In this document: positions 1 through 5,521 of the stretch, one piece after another
How the letters are laid out: every line of letters starts with the position of its first letter
Position numbering within the stretch: the first letter of the stretch is position 1
Source of the DNA: Candidatus Eiseniibacteriota bacterium
GTDB lineage: Bacteria > Eisenbacteria > RBG-16-71-46
Reading direction: 5' to 3'
Assembly: GCA_903921835.1 (NCBI GenBank)
Contig: CAIXRL010000381.1
Span: 1 to 5,671 of the forward strand
DNA: 5,671 nt
Made by a program: the position numbers and the translations under genes
The notes under the pieces: generated by a model
Databases searched by the model: none
The model's input: the letters and a program-made list of their open reading frames with translations, nothing else
What the model was told of the DNA's origin: nothing

Positions 1-18
1 CGTGTGCTCTTCCGATCT
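1..18 (+). other. Illumina TruSeq adapter remnant (artefact)
   Basis: The first 18 bases, CGTGTGCTCTTCCGATCT, are identical to the 3' end of the Illumina TruSeq read-2 adapter. They are not genomic. Genomic sequence begins at about base 19. The 7TM-HD reading frame runs cleanly from the right up to this point and is then cut by adapter, as expected for untrimmed adapter at a contig end. Any residues translated from these bases are artificial. Confidence 0.96.
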
Positions 19-376
19 CCGACACCAGCGCCAGCGCGCGCTCCTGGAACGCCGCCCAGCGATCGAGCATTGCGGCCTGCGACTTCGCGTCGGCGACGAA
101 CACCGGGGAGACGGCGAGCGCGGCCTCCTCCTGCTCGCGCCGCAGCACGCCCTCGTCCTTCTGCACGCGGAAGTCGTACGGCGCGACCACTCGCTCGCGG
201 GCGATCTCGCCCTCGCGCAGGCGGAGCCGGTCCCACGGGCCGTGGCCGGTGGGCACCAGCGCGGCGGCGGCCAGCAGCAGGACGACCAACCCCAGGCGGG
301 CGGCGAAATAGCCCCAGCGCACCGGCCGGGCACGATCCGGCAGGGCGGGAACGGTCGCGAGTTCCGATGTGGTCAG
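19..376 (-). CDS. pgpH: 7TM-HD family membrane phosphodiesterase, N-terminal fragment
   Basis: The frame encodes 119 N-terminal residues before being cut by the contig end. I read a short cytoplasmic N-terminus, then a hydrophobic helix at about residues 22-42 (WGYFAARLGLVV onward, ending VPTG). The start of the extracytoplasmic 7TMR-HDED domain follows, with LRLREGEIARERVVAPYDF at about residues 51-69, a pattern characteristic of PgpH/YqfF proteins. In this family the extracellular domain is followed by seven membrane helices and a cytoplasmic HD phosphodiesterase domain; Listeria PgpH degrades c-di-AMP. None of the catalytic part is present, so activity cannot be judged. Position 36 bases after phoH matches the conserved phoH-pgpH order. 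No ATG or TTG start fits. I chose CTG at 374-376 because GGAGAG lies five bases upstream. The alternative is GTG at codon 19, which has no visible binding site and would leave almost no residues before the helix. Family call is strong, start uncertain. Confidence 0.88.
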
Positions 377-381
377 AGAGT

Positions 382-387
382 CTCTCC
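382..387 (-). promoter_or_regulatory. Ribosome binding site for the 7TM-HD gene
   Basis: On the minus strand GGAGAG sits five bases before a CTG codon in the 7TM-HD frame. It is the only purine-rich SD-like motif in the 36-base gap after the phoH stop, and it is the main reason for choosing the CTG start over the downstream GTG. Confidence 0.6.
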
Positions 388-412
388 GGGAGGAACGCAG
401 TCCACGGCGAGT

Positions 413-1552
413 CTACGCGCCCGGTCCGCCCGCGTCATCCACGGCCCCGCCTCCGGCCGCAAGGCCAGGCACAACCGATTGATTCACTACGACTTCTGGG
501 CGCTGCCCCTGAGGGTCCATGGTCTGGCCGACGCCGTCGTCCGACGCGCCCTCGTGCCGGGCGTGCCAGACGTCGAACGCGTTGATGATCTCGCGCACGA
601 GCTTGTGGCGCACCACGTCCTCGGGGTGGAAGTAGACGAACTGGACGCCCGGGACGGCGCCGAGGATCGCCTGGATCTTCACGAGGCCGGAGTTCTCGGG
701 CGTGCGCAGGTCGATCTGCGTCAGGTCGCCGGTGATGACGGCGCGCGAGTTCACGCCCAGCCGGGTGAGGAACATCTTCATCTGGCGCACGGTGGTGTTC
801 TGCGCCTCGTCCAGGATGACGAACGCGTTGTGCAGCGTGCGGCCGCGCATGAACGCCAGCGGCGCGATCTCGATGACGCCCAGCTCGAGGAAGCGGCGCA
901 TCTTGTCGTACGACATCAGGTCCGCGAGCGCGTCGTACATGGGGCGCAGGTACGGATCCACCTTCTCCTGCATGTCGCCGGGCAGGAAGCCCAGGTTCTC
1001 GCCGGCCTCGACCGCGGGGCGCACCAGGATGATGCGGTCCACCTTCTTCGAGCGCAGCGCGGCGACCGCCGCTGCCACGGCGAGGTAGGTCTTGCCCGTG
1101 CCGGCGGGGCCGATGCCGAAGACCACGTCGTGCTGCTCGAGCGCCTTGAGGTAGAGCGCCTGCGTGGGCGTGCGGGGGCGAACGGCCTTGCGGTCGAACG
1201 TGTACCCGGGCGCGCCGTCGTAGGCTTCCGCCAGCCGCGGGCGGCCCGTGCCGTTGCCATGTCCGCTCCCGTTGCCCTCGTCATGGCGATCATCGCCACG
1301 CCGGATCTGCCCCAGCACCGTCGCCACGTCGGCCTCCTCGATGACCCTGCCACGCTCCACGAGCTCGATGAGCTCCTCGAGCGTGGACGCCGCCGGCTGC
1401 ACGTCCGCGTCGTCACCCGCCACCGTCAGCGTCCCGTCGCGCAGCGTGATGCGAACCTGCAGCGCGCCTTCGATCTGGCGAAGGTTGGAATCGTTGTGGC
1501 CGAGCAGGGAAACCGGATCGAGATGTTCGATGGCAAGCTTGCGAACCGTCAC
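413..1552 (-). CDS. phoH: PhoH-family ATPase
   Basis: This encodes a 379-residue protein of the PhoH/YbeZ type, P-loop NTPases tied to RNA metabolism and often encoded beside the endoribonuclease YbeY. The N-terminal KH-like region contains LLGHNDSNLRQIEG (residues 16-29), typical of the family. A Gly/His/Asp-rich linker (about 86-104) leads to the ATPase domain. Walker A is GPAGTGKT (148-155) and Walker B is VILDEAQ (245-251). Further family blocks are LVRPAVEAGENLGFLPGD (176-193) and ITGDLTQIDL (273-282). A low-complexity tail of about 45 residues follows the conserved domain; length is otherwise near the family norm. The GTG start is supported by GAGAGG six bases upstream and by the family N-terminus beginning right there; the frame stays open much further upstream only because of high GC. 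The stop is TAG. It appears to have its own promoter and a structured leader, and is followed by the 7TM-HD gene. Confidence 0.95.
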   Translation of the reverse strand: MTVRKLAIEHLDPVSLLGHNDSNLRQIEGALQVRITLRDGTLTVAGDDADVQPAASTLEELIELVERGRVIEEADVATVLGQIRRGDDRHDEGNGSGHGNGTGRPRLAEAYDGAPGYTFDRKAVRPRTPTQALYLKALEQHDVVFGIGPAGTGKTYLAVAAAVAALRSKKVDRIILVRPAVEAGENLGFLPGDMQEKVDPYLRPMYDALADLMSYDKMRRFLELGVIEIAPLAFMRGRTLHNAFVILDEAQNTTVRQMKMFLTRLGVNSRAVITGDLTQIDLRTPENSGLVKIQAILGAVPGVQFVYFHPEDVVRHKLVREIINAFDVWHARHEGASDDGVGQTMDPQGQRPEVVVNQSVVPGLAAGGGAVDDAGGPGA

Positions 1553-1558
1553 GTCGTG

Positions 1559-1564
1559 CCTCTC
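1559..1564 (-). promoter_or_regulatory. phoH ribosome binding site
   Basis: Minus-strand GAGAGG lies six bases before the GTG at 1552. It fixes the phoH start, because the frame is open far upstream and other in-frame starts such as TTG lie inside the terminator hairpin. The site is only nine bases downstream of the last T of the terminator-like tract. Confidence 0.6.
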
Positions 1565-1573
1565 GTGCTCCCG

Positions 1574-1626
1574 AAAACGCAAAACTCCCGACCCTGCGGG
1601 CTCTCGGAATCGAGCCGGGTCAGGAG
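1574..1626 (-). terminator. Intrinsic-terminator-like hairpin just upstream of phoH
   Basis: As minus-strand RNA, CUCCUGACCC (1626-1617) pairs with GGGUCGGGAG (1594-1585) over ten base pairs including one U-G wobble. An inner hairpin (GGCUCG, loop AUUC, CGAG with a bulge, CC) sits inside, and UUUUGCGUUUU (1584-1574) follows. On the plus strand the wobble becomes a C-A mismatch and no T tract follows, so the structure is directional for minus-strand transcripts. It lies about 240 bases after the AI-2E stop and 21 bases before the phoH GTG. It may terminate the upstream operon, attenuate phoH, or both. Confidence 0.72.
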
Positions 1627-1714
1627 CTTCTGGCTTTCCGGGCTTGTGACTGCGGGATGTCGGAGCAACCCTGGGTGCCCTGCGTGTTCGTTCAACGGAC
1701 GCCGCCTTCGGGGC

Positions 1715-1732
1715 CGCGCGGGGATCCGCGCG
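1715..1732 (-). promoter_or_regulatory. GC-rich hairpin at predicted 5' end of phoH mRNA
   Basis: Minus strand CGCGCGG, loop ATCC, CCGCGCG: a perfect seven-base-pair stem with a four-base loop, starting one or two bases after the predicted transcription start. Hairpins at the extreme 5' end can protect transcripts from 5' end-dependent decay. In DNA this GC-rich, a chance stem is quite possible. Confidence 0.35.
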
Positions 1733-1740
1733 ACATCGGG

Positions 1741-1769
1741 ACCGTATCAGAGCGACCCACGGCCGGCAA
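1741..1769 (-). promoter_or_regulatory. Candidate sigma70-like promoter for phoH
   Basis: On the minus strand TTGCCG (1769-1764, 4 of 6 with the -35 consensus) is separated by exactly 17 bases from TACGGT (1746-1741, 3 of 6 with the -10 consensus). TGA directly precedes the -10, giving an extended -10 form. It lies in the gap between AI-2E and phoH and points at phoH. The match is modest and untested. Confidence 0.4.
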
Positions 1770-1771
1770 CG

Positions 1772-1788
1772 GTTTCCCGCGGGGAAAC
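1772..1788. repeat. 17-base inverted repeat, possible operator upstream of the phoH promoter
   Basis: GTTTCCC, GCG, GGGAAAC: perfect seven-base arms around a three-base centre, with the A/T runs standing out in GC-rich surroundings. It ends two bases upstream of the candidate phoH -35, where an activator or repressor could bind. No T tract follows on either strand, so it is not a terminator. Which protein would bind is unknown. Confidence 0.45.
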
Positions 1789-1863
1789 GTCCGCTCCTCA
1801 CCCGGATTATCGGCCGCACGGCGGCGCGATTGAGGACGTTCGCGGCCGCGCGGGACGCGTCAT

Positions 1864-2919
1864 TCAGTCGTGCCCGCGGGCGGGCTCCGGGCGGGGCGCG
1901 AACTCGGAAACGACCGATTGCGTCGCCGCGGCCAGCGGCAGCGCGAGCACCGCTCCTGCGGCCCCGAGCAGCGAACCGCCGGCGAGGATGCTGACCAGGA
2001 CGACGAACGGGTGCAGCTTCATGTGGCGGCTCATCACGCGCGGCGTGATGAGCAGGCTCGTGGCCTGGTTGATCGCGAGGTAGGCGAGCCAGCCCCAGAG
2101 CGCGAGCTCCGGCGAGGCTGCCCAGCCCGCGAGCACGATGGCGAGCGACGCGGTCCAGAACCCGAGGATGGGAACGATCTCGGCGACCGCGACCAGCGTG
2201 CCGAGCAGCGCCGGCACGGGCACGTGCAGCAGCGCCAGCGCCAGTCCCACCAGCAGGCCCATCGTGCCGCACACGATGCTCTGCCCGCGCACGTAGCTGC
2301 GCAGCGCGCGGTCGATCGCGGTGATCACCTGACCGACACGACCGCGCCCGTCCTCGGGGATGAACTCGAGCGCGCTGCGCTCGACGGCTTCGCGCTCGGC
2401 GAGCAGCCAGAACGCCAGGATGGGCGTCAGGGCGAGCCCGACGATGTGCCCGAGCGAGCCGAACGAGCGCCCGAGCGTGCGGAGGATGGCGCCCCCGAAG
2501 CGGCGCAGGAGTTCCGCTGCGCTCAGGGGATCGTCCCCGCCCAGCGGGCCCAGCCACGCGCCCGCGCCGCGCGAGATCACGAACGCGCGGAAGGACGCGA
2601 GCAGGTGTTCGAGCGATCCCGGCGCGCCGGCGACGAAGTTCGTCAGTTCGCGGGTGAGATGCGGCAGCGCGAGCAGGAGCGCCCACGCGCCGAGCGCCAC
2701 GATCGCCAGGATGACGAGCGCCGCCGAGATACCGCGCCGCACGTGGCCAAGCGGCGTCTTCACGCGCTCGATGAGCGTCACGATCGGGTCCAGCGCGAAA
2801 GCGAGCAGCGCCGAGAAGCCGACGACGAGCATCACCTCGCGCAGCTGCCACAGCAGCCACGCCACGCCAGCGATCACCACCGTGAGGGCGGCGGTGCGGG
2901 CGGATTCCTGTGCGGTCAT
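1864..2919 (-). CDS. AI-2E family transporter (PF01594-type membrane protein)
   Basis: This encodes a 351-residue polytopic membrane protein of usual family length. I see hydrophobic segments at about 10-28, 31-50, 65-86, 155-176, 213-233, 236-266, 271-290 and 303-333, with a more polar stretch at about 87-154 as is typical. Family hallmarks are LRSYVRGQ (206-213), VAEIVPILG (245-253) and the C-terminal block TPRVMSRHMKLHPFVVLVSI (292-311) followed by LAGGSLLGAAGAVLALP. Members include TqsA, implicated in AI-2 export, and others reported as cation/proton antiporters; the substrate cannot be predicted here. The ATG overlaps the carrier-subunit stop (ATGA), and GGAGG lies seven bases upstream inside that gene, so start and translational coupling are well supported. 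Co-transcription with carboxylase genes is clear from spacing, but a functional link is unknown. Confidence 0.92.
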   Translation of the reverse strand: MTAQESARTAALTVVIAGVAWLLWQLREVMLVVGFSALLAFALDPIVTLIERVKTPLGHVRRGISAALVILAIVALGAWALLLALPHLTRELTNFVAGAPGSLEHLLASFRAFVISRGAGAWLGPLGGDDPLSAAELLRRFGGAILRTLGRSFGSLGHIVGLALTPILAFWLLAEREAVERSALEFIPEDGRGRVGQVITAIDRALRSYVRGQSIVCGTMGLLVGLALALLHVPVPALLGTLVAVAEIVPILGFWTASLAIVLAGWAASPELALWGWLAYLAINQATSLLITPRVMSRHMKLHPFVVLVSILAGGSLLGAAGAVLALPLAAATQSVVSEFAPRPEPARGHD

Positions 2920-3413
2920 GCCGGCACCTCCGGATGCAGTTCCACGAGCGTCGTGCCCCCCTGGACCATGTCGCCGGTCCGGGCGTGCACGGCCTTGACG
3001 CGGCCGTCCCGCGGCGCGCGCACCAGGTGCTCCATCTTCATGGCCTCGAGCGCGACCAGCGGCTGGCCGCGGACCACGTCGTCGTCCGGCTCCACCAGCA
3101 CGCGGGTGACGACGCCGTTCATGGGCGCCTGCATTCCCGCGGCGCCACCGGCAGCACGGGCGCCCGCACCGCGCGCCGCACGCTCGAGAACGAAATCGTG
3201 CGTGCCGAGCCGCACGAAGCGCCGCCCGCCCGCGACCGTGACCTCGGCGACGGTGTCGCCGGCGTCCGTGCGCAGCAGCATGCGGCCGGCGTCCATCACC
3301 TCGGCGTGCACGTCGAACGGGACGCCGTCCACCTGCACGCGGTAGTGGCCGCCGCCCAGCGGCGAGAGTTCCACCGACCGCACGCGGTCGCCGTCGCGCC
3401 AGGCGGTCTTCAC
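2916..3413 (-). CDS. Acyl-CoA carboxylase biotinyl carrier subunit
   Basis: This encodes a 165-residue protein. The C-terminal biotinyl domain (about 94-161) has the QAPMNG turn (95-100) and the biotin attachment motif EAMKMEH (123-129), with Lys126 as the predicted biotinylated residue. Residues 1-80 form a beta-rich region (HYRVQVDGVPFDVHA onward) matching the middle, BT-like part of fused methylcrotonyl/propionyl/acetyl-CoA carboxylase alpha subunits. An Ala/Gly/Arg-rich linker (80-93) joins the two. The carrier receives CO2 on biotin from the biotin carboxylase encoded just upstream and passes it to a carboxyltransferase not seen here. The GTG start overlaps the upstream TGA by four bases (GTGA). 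No good SD is visible, so coupled re-initiation is likely. Acetyl-CoA carboxylase AccB is an alternative name, but AccB lacks this N-terminal region. The frame continues open upstream through 4247 only as an out-of-frame shadow of the biotin carboxylase gene. Confidence 0.9.
   Translation of the reverse strand: MKTAWRDGDRVRSVELSPLGGGHYRVQVDGVPFDVHAEVMDAGRMLLRTDAGDTVAEVTVAGGRRFVRLGTHDFVLERAARGAGARAAGGAAGMQAPMNGVVTRVLVEPDDDVVRGQPLVALEAMKMEHLVRAPRDGRVKAVHARTGDMVQGGTTLVELHPEVPA
2927..2931 (-). promoter_or_regulatory. Ribosome binding site for the AI-2E gene
   Basis: Minus-strand GGAGG lies seven bases before the ATG, embedded in the last codons (Pro-Glu-Val) of the biotinyl carrier gene. Together with the ATGA overlap it makes translation of the AI-2E protein likely to be coupled to the carrier subunit. 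Confidence 0.75.
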
Positions 3414-4924
3414 GCGGAGCCCAGCCCGGACTGGCGCCACGGTCCCAGCGTCGCGAACGGATCGCGCGGTGCCGCGGCTCGGCCGCGGTCCTCGGCGGCG
3501 CGCACGCGGCCGACTCCCATGGCCTCGGCGATCGCCACGGCGGCCAGCGCCAGGTCCGGCGCCGGCGCCTGCATGAGCGCCTCGAAGCCCGGCAGGAATT
3601 CGCGCTCGATCCAGTCCGTGTCGAAGTTCGCCGCCGCGACGTCGGGCGCGCGCACCAGCGCGCGCAGGAACGGCAGGTTCGTCACCACGCCGTGCACGCG
3701 CATCGGGTCCAGCGCGCCCGCCAGCCGCGCCAGCGCCGCCTCGCGCGTGCTGCCGAACGCGATCACCTTCGCCAGCATGGGATCGTAGTGCACCGTGACC
3801 TCGTCGCCCGCCTCGATGCCGCGGTCCACGCGCGTGAACGGCCCGTGCGGCCAGCGCACGCGCAGCGCGACGCCGGCCTGCGGCAGGAAGCCGCGCGCGG
3901 CGTCCTCGGCGTAGATGCGCGCCTCGATCGCGTGCCCGTGGCGGCGCACCTGGTCCTGCCCGAAGGGCAGCGTGCCGGTGGCCGCGACGTGCACCTGCGC
4001 CCGCACCAGGTCGATCCCCGTGATGAACTCCGTCACCGGGTGCTCCACCTGCAGCCGCGTGTTCATCTCGAGGAAGTAGAACGCGCCGTCGCTCGCGCGC
4101 AGCATCTCGATCGTGCCCGCCCCGCGATAGCTCACGCTCTCCGCCAGCCGCACGGCGGCCCCGGTCATGCGCTCGCGCGTCGCGGGGTCCACCACCGCGC
4201 AGGGCGCCTCCTCGACGACCTTCTGGTGGCGCCGCTGCAGCGAGCACTCGCGCTCGAACAGGTGCACAACGCGGCCGTGGCCGTCACCCAGCACCTGAAC
4301 CTCGACATGGCGCGCGCGCTCGAGCCGCTTCTCGACGTAGACCGCCGCGTCGCCGAACGCCGAGCGCGCGAGCCGTTGCGCGGACTCCACCGCCTCGCGC
4401 AGCTCGGCCTCGCCGGCCACGGACTTCATGCCCTTGCCGCCGCCGCCGAGCGCGGCCTTCACCATCACGGGATAGCCGATCGTCCTCGCGGCCCGCGCGA
4501 GCGCCTCGACGTCGTCGCCCTCGGCGCCCGGCACGATGGGCACGCCGGCCTTCGCGGCGATGGCGCGCGCCGCGCGCTTGTCGCCCAGGGCGCGGATCTG
4601 CTGCGGCGTCGGGCCGATGAACGCCAGCCCCGCGGCCTCGACCGCTTCGGCGAACGCCGCGTTCTCGGCCAGGAAGCCGAACCCCGGGTGCACGGCCGCG
4701 GACCCGCTCGCCTGCGCGGCGGCGATCAGCGCGGGGATGTTCAGGTACGACTCGCGGGCCTCGGCAGGCCCGATGCGGTGCGCCTCGTCGCACACGCGCG
4801 TGTGCAACGCGCCGCGGTCGGCGTCGGAATAGACGGCGACCGAGCGGATGCCCATCTCGTGCAGCGTGGCGGCGATGCGGCAGGCGATTTCGCCGCGATT
4901 GGCGATCAGGACCTTGCGGAACAT
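3410..4924 (-). CDS. Biotin carboxylase subunit of an acyl-CoA carboxylase
   Basis: The predicted 504-residue enzyme carboxylates biotin using ATP and bicarbonate. It begins MFRKVLIANRGEIACRI, the family N-terminus. Visible motifs are GDK with Lys116, HPGFGFLAEN (79-88), Lys156 and the ATP-grasp glycine loop GGGGKGM (160-166), His206, Lys235, Glu273, FLEMNTRLQVEHPVTE (284-299) with Glu286, Asn288, Arg290 and Glu294, and EARIYAED (334-341) with Arg336. The expected catalytic residues all appear present. RIYAED plus GFLPQAG and HYDPMLAKVI are closer to methylcrotonyl/propionyl-type alpha chains than to AccC, and the roughly 60-residue tail after the BC domain resembles the connector of fused alpha chains. 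Acyl substrate is set by the missing carboxyltransferase, so it is undetermined. The ATG at 4924 lacks any SD; the frame extends to 5557, but that stretch has no conserved content. It heads the operon with the carrier and AI-2E genes. Confidence 0.93.
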   Translation of the reverse strand: MFRKVLIANRGEIACRIAATLHEMGIRSVAVYSDADRGALHTRVCDEAHRIGPAEARESYLNIPALIAAAQASGSAAVHPGFGFLAENAAFAEAVEAAGLAFIGPTPQQIRALGDKRAARAIAAKAGVPIVPGAEGDDVEALARAARTIGYPVMVKAALGGGGKGMKSVAGEAELREAVESAQRLARSAFGDAAVYVEKRLERARHVEVQVLGDGHGRVVHLFERECSLQRRHQKVVEEAPCAVVDPATRERMTGAAVRLAESVSYRGAGTIEMLRASDGAFYFLEMNTRLQVEHPVTEFITGIDLVRAQVHVAATGTLPFGQDQVRRHGHAIEARIYAEDAARGFLPQAGVALRVRWPHGPFTRVDRGIEAGDEVTVHYDPMLAKVIAFGSTREAALARLAGALDPMRVHGVVTNLPFLRALVRAPDVAAANFDTDWIEREFLPGFEALMQAPAPDLALAAVAIAEAMGVGRVRAAEDRGRAAAPRDPFATLGPWRQSGLGSA

Positions 4925-4934
4925 GGGTGCGGGC

Positions 4935-4963
4935 AGGGTACGCGATTCGGGCGTCGGGCTCCA
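4935..4963 (-). promoter_or_regulatory. Weak candidate promoter, possibly leaderless, for the carboxylase operon
   Basis: Minus-strand TACCCT (4940-4935) fits a TANNNT -10 and ends ten bases before the biotin carboxylase ATG, which would give a 5' UTR of only a few bases. That agrees with the lack of an SD. The best 17-base-spaced -35 is TGGAGC (4963-4958), only 3 of 6. This is weak and offered as the simplest explanation for the missing ribosome binding site. Confidence 0.22.
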
Positions 4964-5027
4964 CGCGGCGTCGCGCGCCGCCAGTATGCGACGCGTGGGT
5001 GGATCGTCGGGCCAGCGGATGGATGAC

Positions 5028-5041
5028 CCTCCCTGGGGAGG
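5028..5041. repeat. Short inverted repeat in the divergent intergenic region
   Basis: CCTCCC, TG, GGGAGG: six-base complementary arms around two bases (as RNA, five pairs with a four-base loop). There is no T tract on either side, so it is not a terminator. It is short enough to occur by chance in this composition. Confidence 0.3.
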
Positions 5042-5467
5042 ATCCTGGGAAGCGACCACGAGGGGACGACGCGAGGGCCCTCCGGGCGCGAACGCCTCGT
5101 GAAGCGCCAGCCGACAGCGCGAGAAGGGACCCGGCCACGGGGCGCGCGAGCGGGCCGGCGCCACGGGCGCGTCCGAGAACGCGACGGCGCCCTTGCGATG
5201 CAGTGGCCGCGGGCTGGATCGTGCCTGCAGGCGGCGGTTCATGAATGGTCCGAGCCGGGTGACGCCACTGGAATCGCGATGGGCGCGGACGATTCCTCTT
5301 GACGCGTCTTCGCACGCAATCTCCCGAGCCGCGCGACCCTTTCGCGAGCCGCACGCCAGCGCTCGAGGGATGCGCGTGCGCGGGCTGTCGCGGCTCCGCG
5401 GCGCAACGTTCTCGCGTCGCCTCGCACGGCGCGCCCTGCGAGCCACCACGAGCGCCGCGAACACGCG

Positions 5468-5476
5468 TGATATGAA
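5468..5476 (+). promoter_or_regulatory. Candidate extended -10 for the plus-strand HNH-like gene
   Basis: TGATATGAA matches the extended -10 pattern TGnTATAAT except for two bases and is one of few A/T-rich spots in the region. A start near 5483 would give a leader of about 40 bases. No -35 is recognisable at 17 bases upstream. Confidence 0.28.
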
Positions 5477-5484
5477 GTGTGCGC

Positions 5485-5509
5485 GCCCCCGCGACTCTTC
5501 GCCCCCGCG
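5485..5509 (+). repeat. Tandem-phase direct repeat in the HNH-like gene leader
   Basis: GCCCCCGCG occurs twice, at 5485-5493 and 5501-5509, a 16-base period, between the candidate -10 and the ATG. It could be a regulatory site or simply low-complexity GC sequence. Confidence 0.3.
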
Positions 5510-5521
5510 GTGGTTCCAGCC

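Larger units (their letters stand above)
1553..1734 (-). promoter_or_regulatory. Predicted structured 5' leader of phoH
   Basis: If transcription starts about seven bases past the candidate -10 at 1741-1746, phoH mRNA carries a leader of about 180 bases. It begins with a GC-rich hairpin (1715-1732) and ends with a terminator-like hairpin and T-rich tract (1574-1626) immediately before the ribosome binding site. This arrangement fits transcription attenuation. I looked for known riboswitch cores and did not recognise one. A possible weak competing pair is GGGUU near 1665-1670 with GACCC of the terminator left arm. The terminator could instead simply end read-through from the upstream operon. 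The architecture is seen in sequence; the regulatory role is inference. Confidence 0.45.
4925..5521. other. 597-base region without a convincing gene, between divergent genes
   Basis: Several open frames cross this stretch on both strands, but none has an SD-supported start or recognisable protein content. A minus-strand frame joined to biotin carboxylase is rich in Arg, Pro, Ala and Ser with no family similarity that I recognise. The region must hold the starts of transcription for the leftward carboxylase operon and the rightward HNH-like gene. Visible items are the weak TACCCT element near 4935, a short inverted repeat at 5028-5041, an extended -10-like TGATATGAA at 5468-5476, and a nine-base direct repeat at 5485-5509. 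Confidence 0.6.

Noticed and set aside
1585..1670. tRNA T-arm or a known riboswitch (guanidine-I-like words such as CCGAGAG, SRP-like CCGGAA)
   Set aside because: The short words occur in the wrong order and spacing, no acceptor or anticodon arms can be drawn, and the stem is better explained as a terminator hairpin.
1772..1788. Inverted repeat as a ParB parS site
   Set aside because: It shares GTTTC/GAAAC edges with parS, but it has an odd 17-base length with a GCG centre instead of the 16-base CACGTG core, and no par genes are near.
2..2083. 693-codon open frame on the plus strand across phoH and AI-2E
   Set aside because: It is antisense to two well-recognised genes, has low-complexity Arg/Ala/His content, and is open only because high GC makes stop codons rare. 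Its first codons also come from adapter.
1553..2860. Upstream extension of the phoH frame through the AI-2E gene
   Set aside because: The frame is open but runs out of frame through a clear membrane-protein gene, and the family N-terminus and SD point to the GTG at 1552.
3405..3430. Programmed -1 frameshift joining the two carboxylase genes
   Set aside because: There is no slippery heptamer of the X XXY YYZ type and no obvious downstream pseudoknot. A 4-base overlap with re-initiation is the simpler reading, though an indel artefact remains possible.
5028..5041. Short inverted repeat as a terminator
   Set aside because: No T tract follows on either strand and no gene ends nearby.
5298..5326. 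TTGACG as a -35 on the plus strand
   Set aside because: No -10-like hexamer is found 16-18 bases downstream, and it is over 190 bases from the next plus-strand start.
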